Shown in pieces: positions 13,797-13,821 of a DNA stretch of 13,821 bases (the stretch's first letter is position 1; each line of letters begins with the position of its first letter). The notes under the pieces were generated by a model. It did no database searches. It worked only from the letters and a program-made list of their open reading frames with translations, and was not told where the DNA came from. The position numbers and the translations under genes were made by a program. Source of the stretch: Desulfovibrio sp. (GTDB lineage Bacteria; Desulfobacterota; Desulfovibrionia; Desulfovibrionales; Desulfovibrionaceae); assembly GCA_031281815.1 (NCBI GenBank), contig JAITEY010000086.1:1-13821 (forward strand). Direction: 5' to 3'.

Positions 13797-13821
13797 ACCC
13801 CCCGTTTGCGGATGCACAGTT

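Overview
The window looks like part of a GC-rich (about 60%) genome of a flagellated, Gram-negative, Desulfovibrionaceae-like bacterium. I infer this from the gene families and their order, an AmmeMemoRadiSam (Memo/AMMECR1/radical SAM) operon, a flgF gene behind a strong sigma-54 promoter, and a GC-rich double hairpin of a kind common in that group. No similarity search was run, so the taxon is an inference.

Left part (1-5698, all + strand) is cell-envelope related. It holds the C-terminal end of an L,D-transpeptidase, a GT4-type glycosyltransferase, mltG (endolytic murein transglycosylase), an NAD-dependent sugar epimerase/dehydratase and a KdsB-like CMP-sugar cytidylyltransferase. mltG, the epimerase and the cytidylyltransferase are separated by only 14 and 33 nt and look like one operon joining glycan-strand cutting to nucleotide-sugar supply. 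A secreted protein of unknown function with its own sigma-70-type promoter closes this block.

Middle part (5829-9767, - strand) reads HD-GYP (probable cyclic-di-GMP phosphodiesterase), then a Memo-AMMECR1 fusion, then an AmmeMemoRadiSam radical SAM enzyme. The last two overlap by 4 nt (ATGA). The 3' end of the HD-GYP gene is repeated in tandem with a 57-bp period, including its stop codon, and the array runs into the ribosome-binding site of the Memo gene.

Right part (9955-13716) holds a large methyl-accepting chemotaxis protein with a PAS domain (- strand) and, divergently, flgF (+ strand). A 561-bp spacer between them carries a sigma-70-like promoter for the chemotaxis gene and a well-formed sigma-54 promoter for flgF. 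The window ends in a double-hairpin repeat.

A theme across the window is in-frame, repeat-derived or low-complexity sequence in otherwise ordinary genes: an insert of about 138 residues inside the MltG catalytic domain, a linker of about 105 residues in the Memo-AMMECR1 fusion, a 39-bp repeat in the secreted protein, the 57-bp tail repeat of the HD-GYP gene, and an unusual interdomain loop with a C8 tract in the glycosyltransferase.
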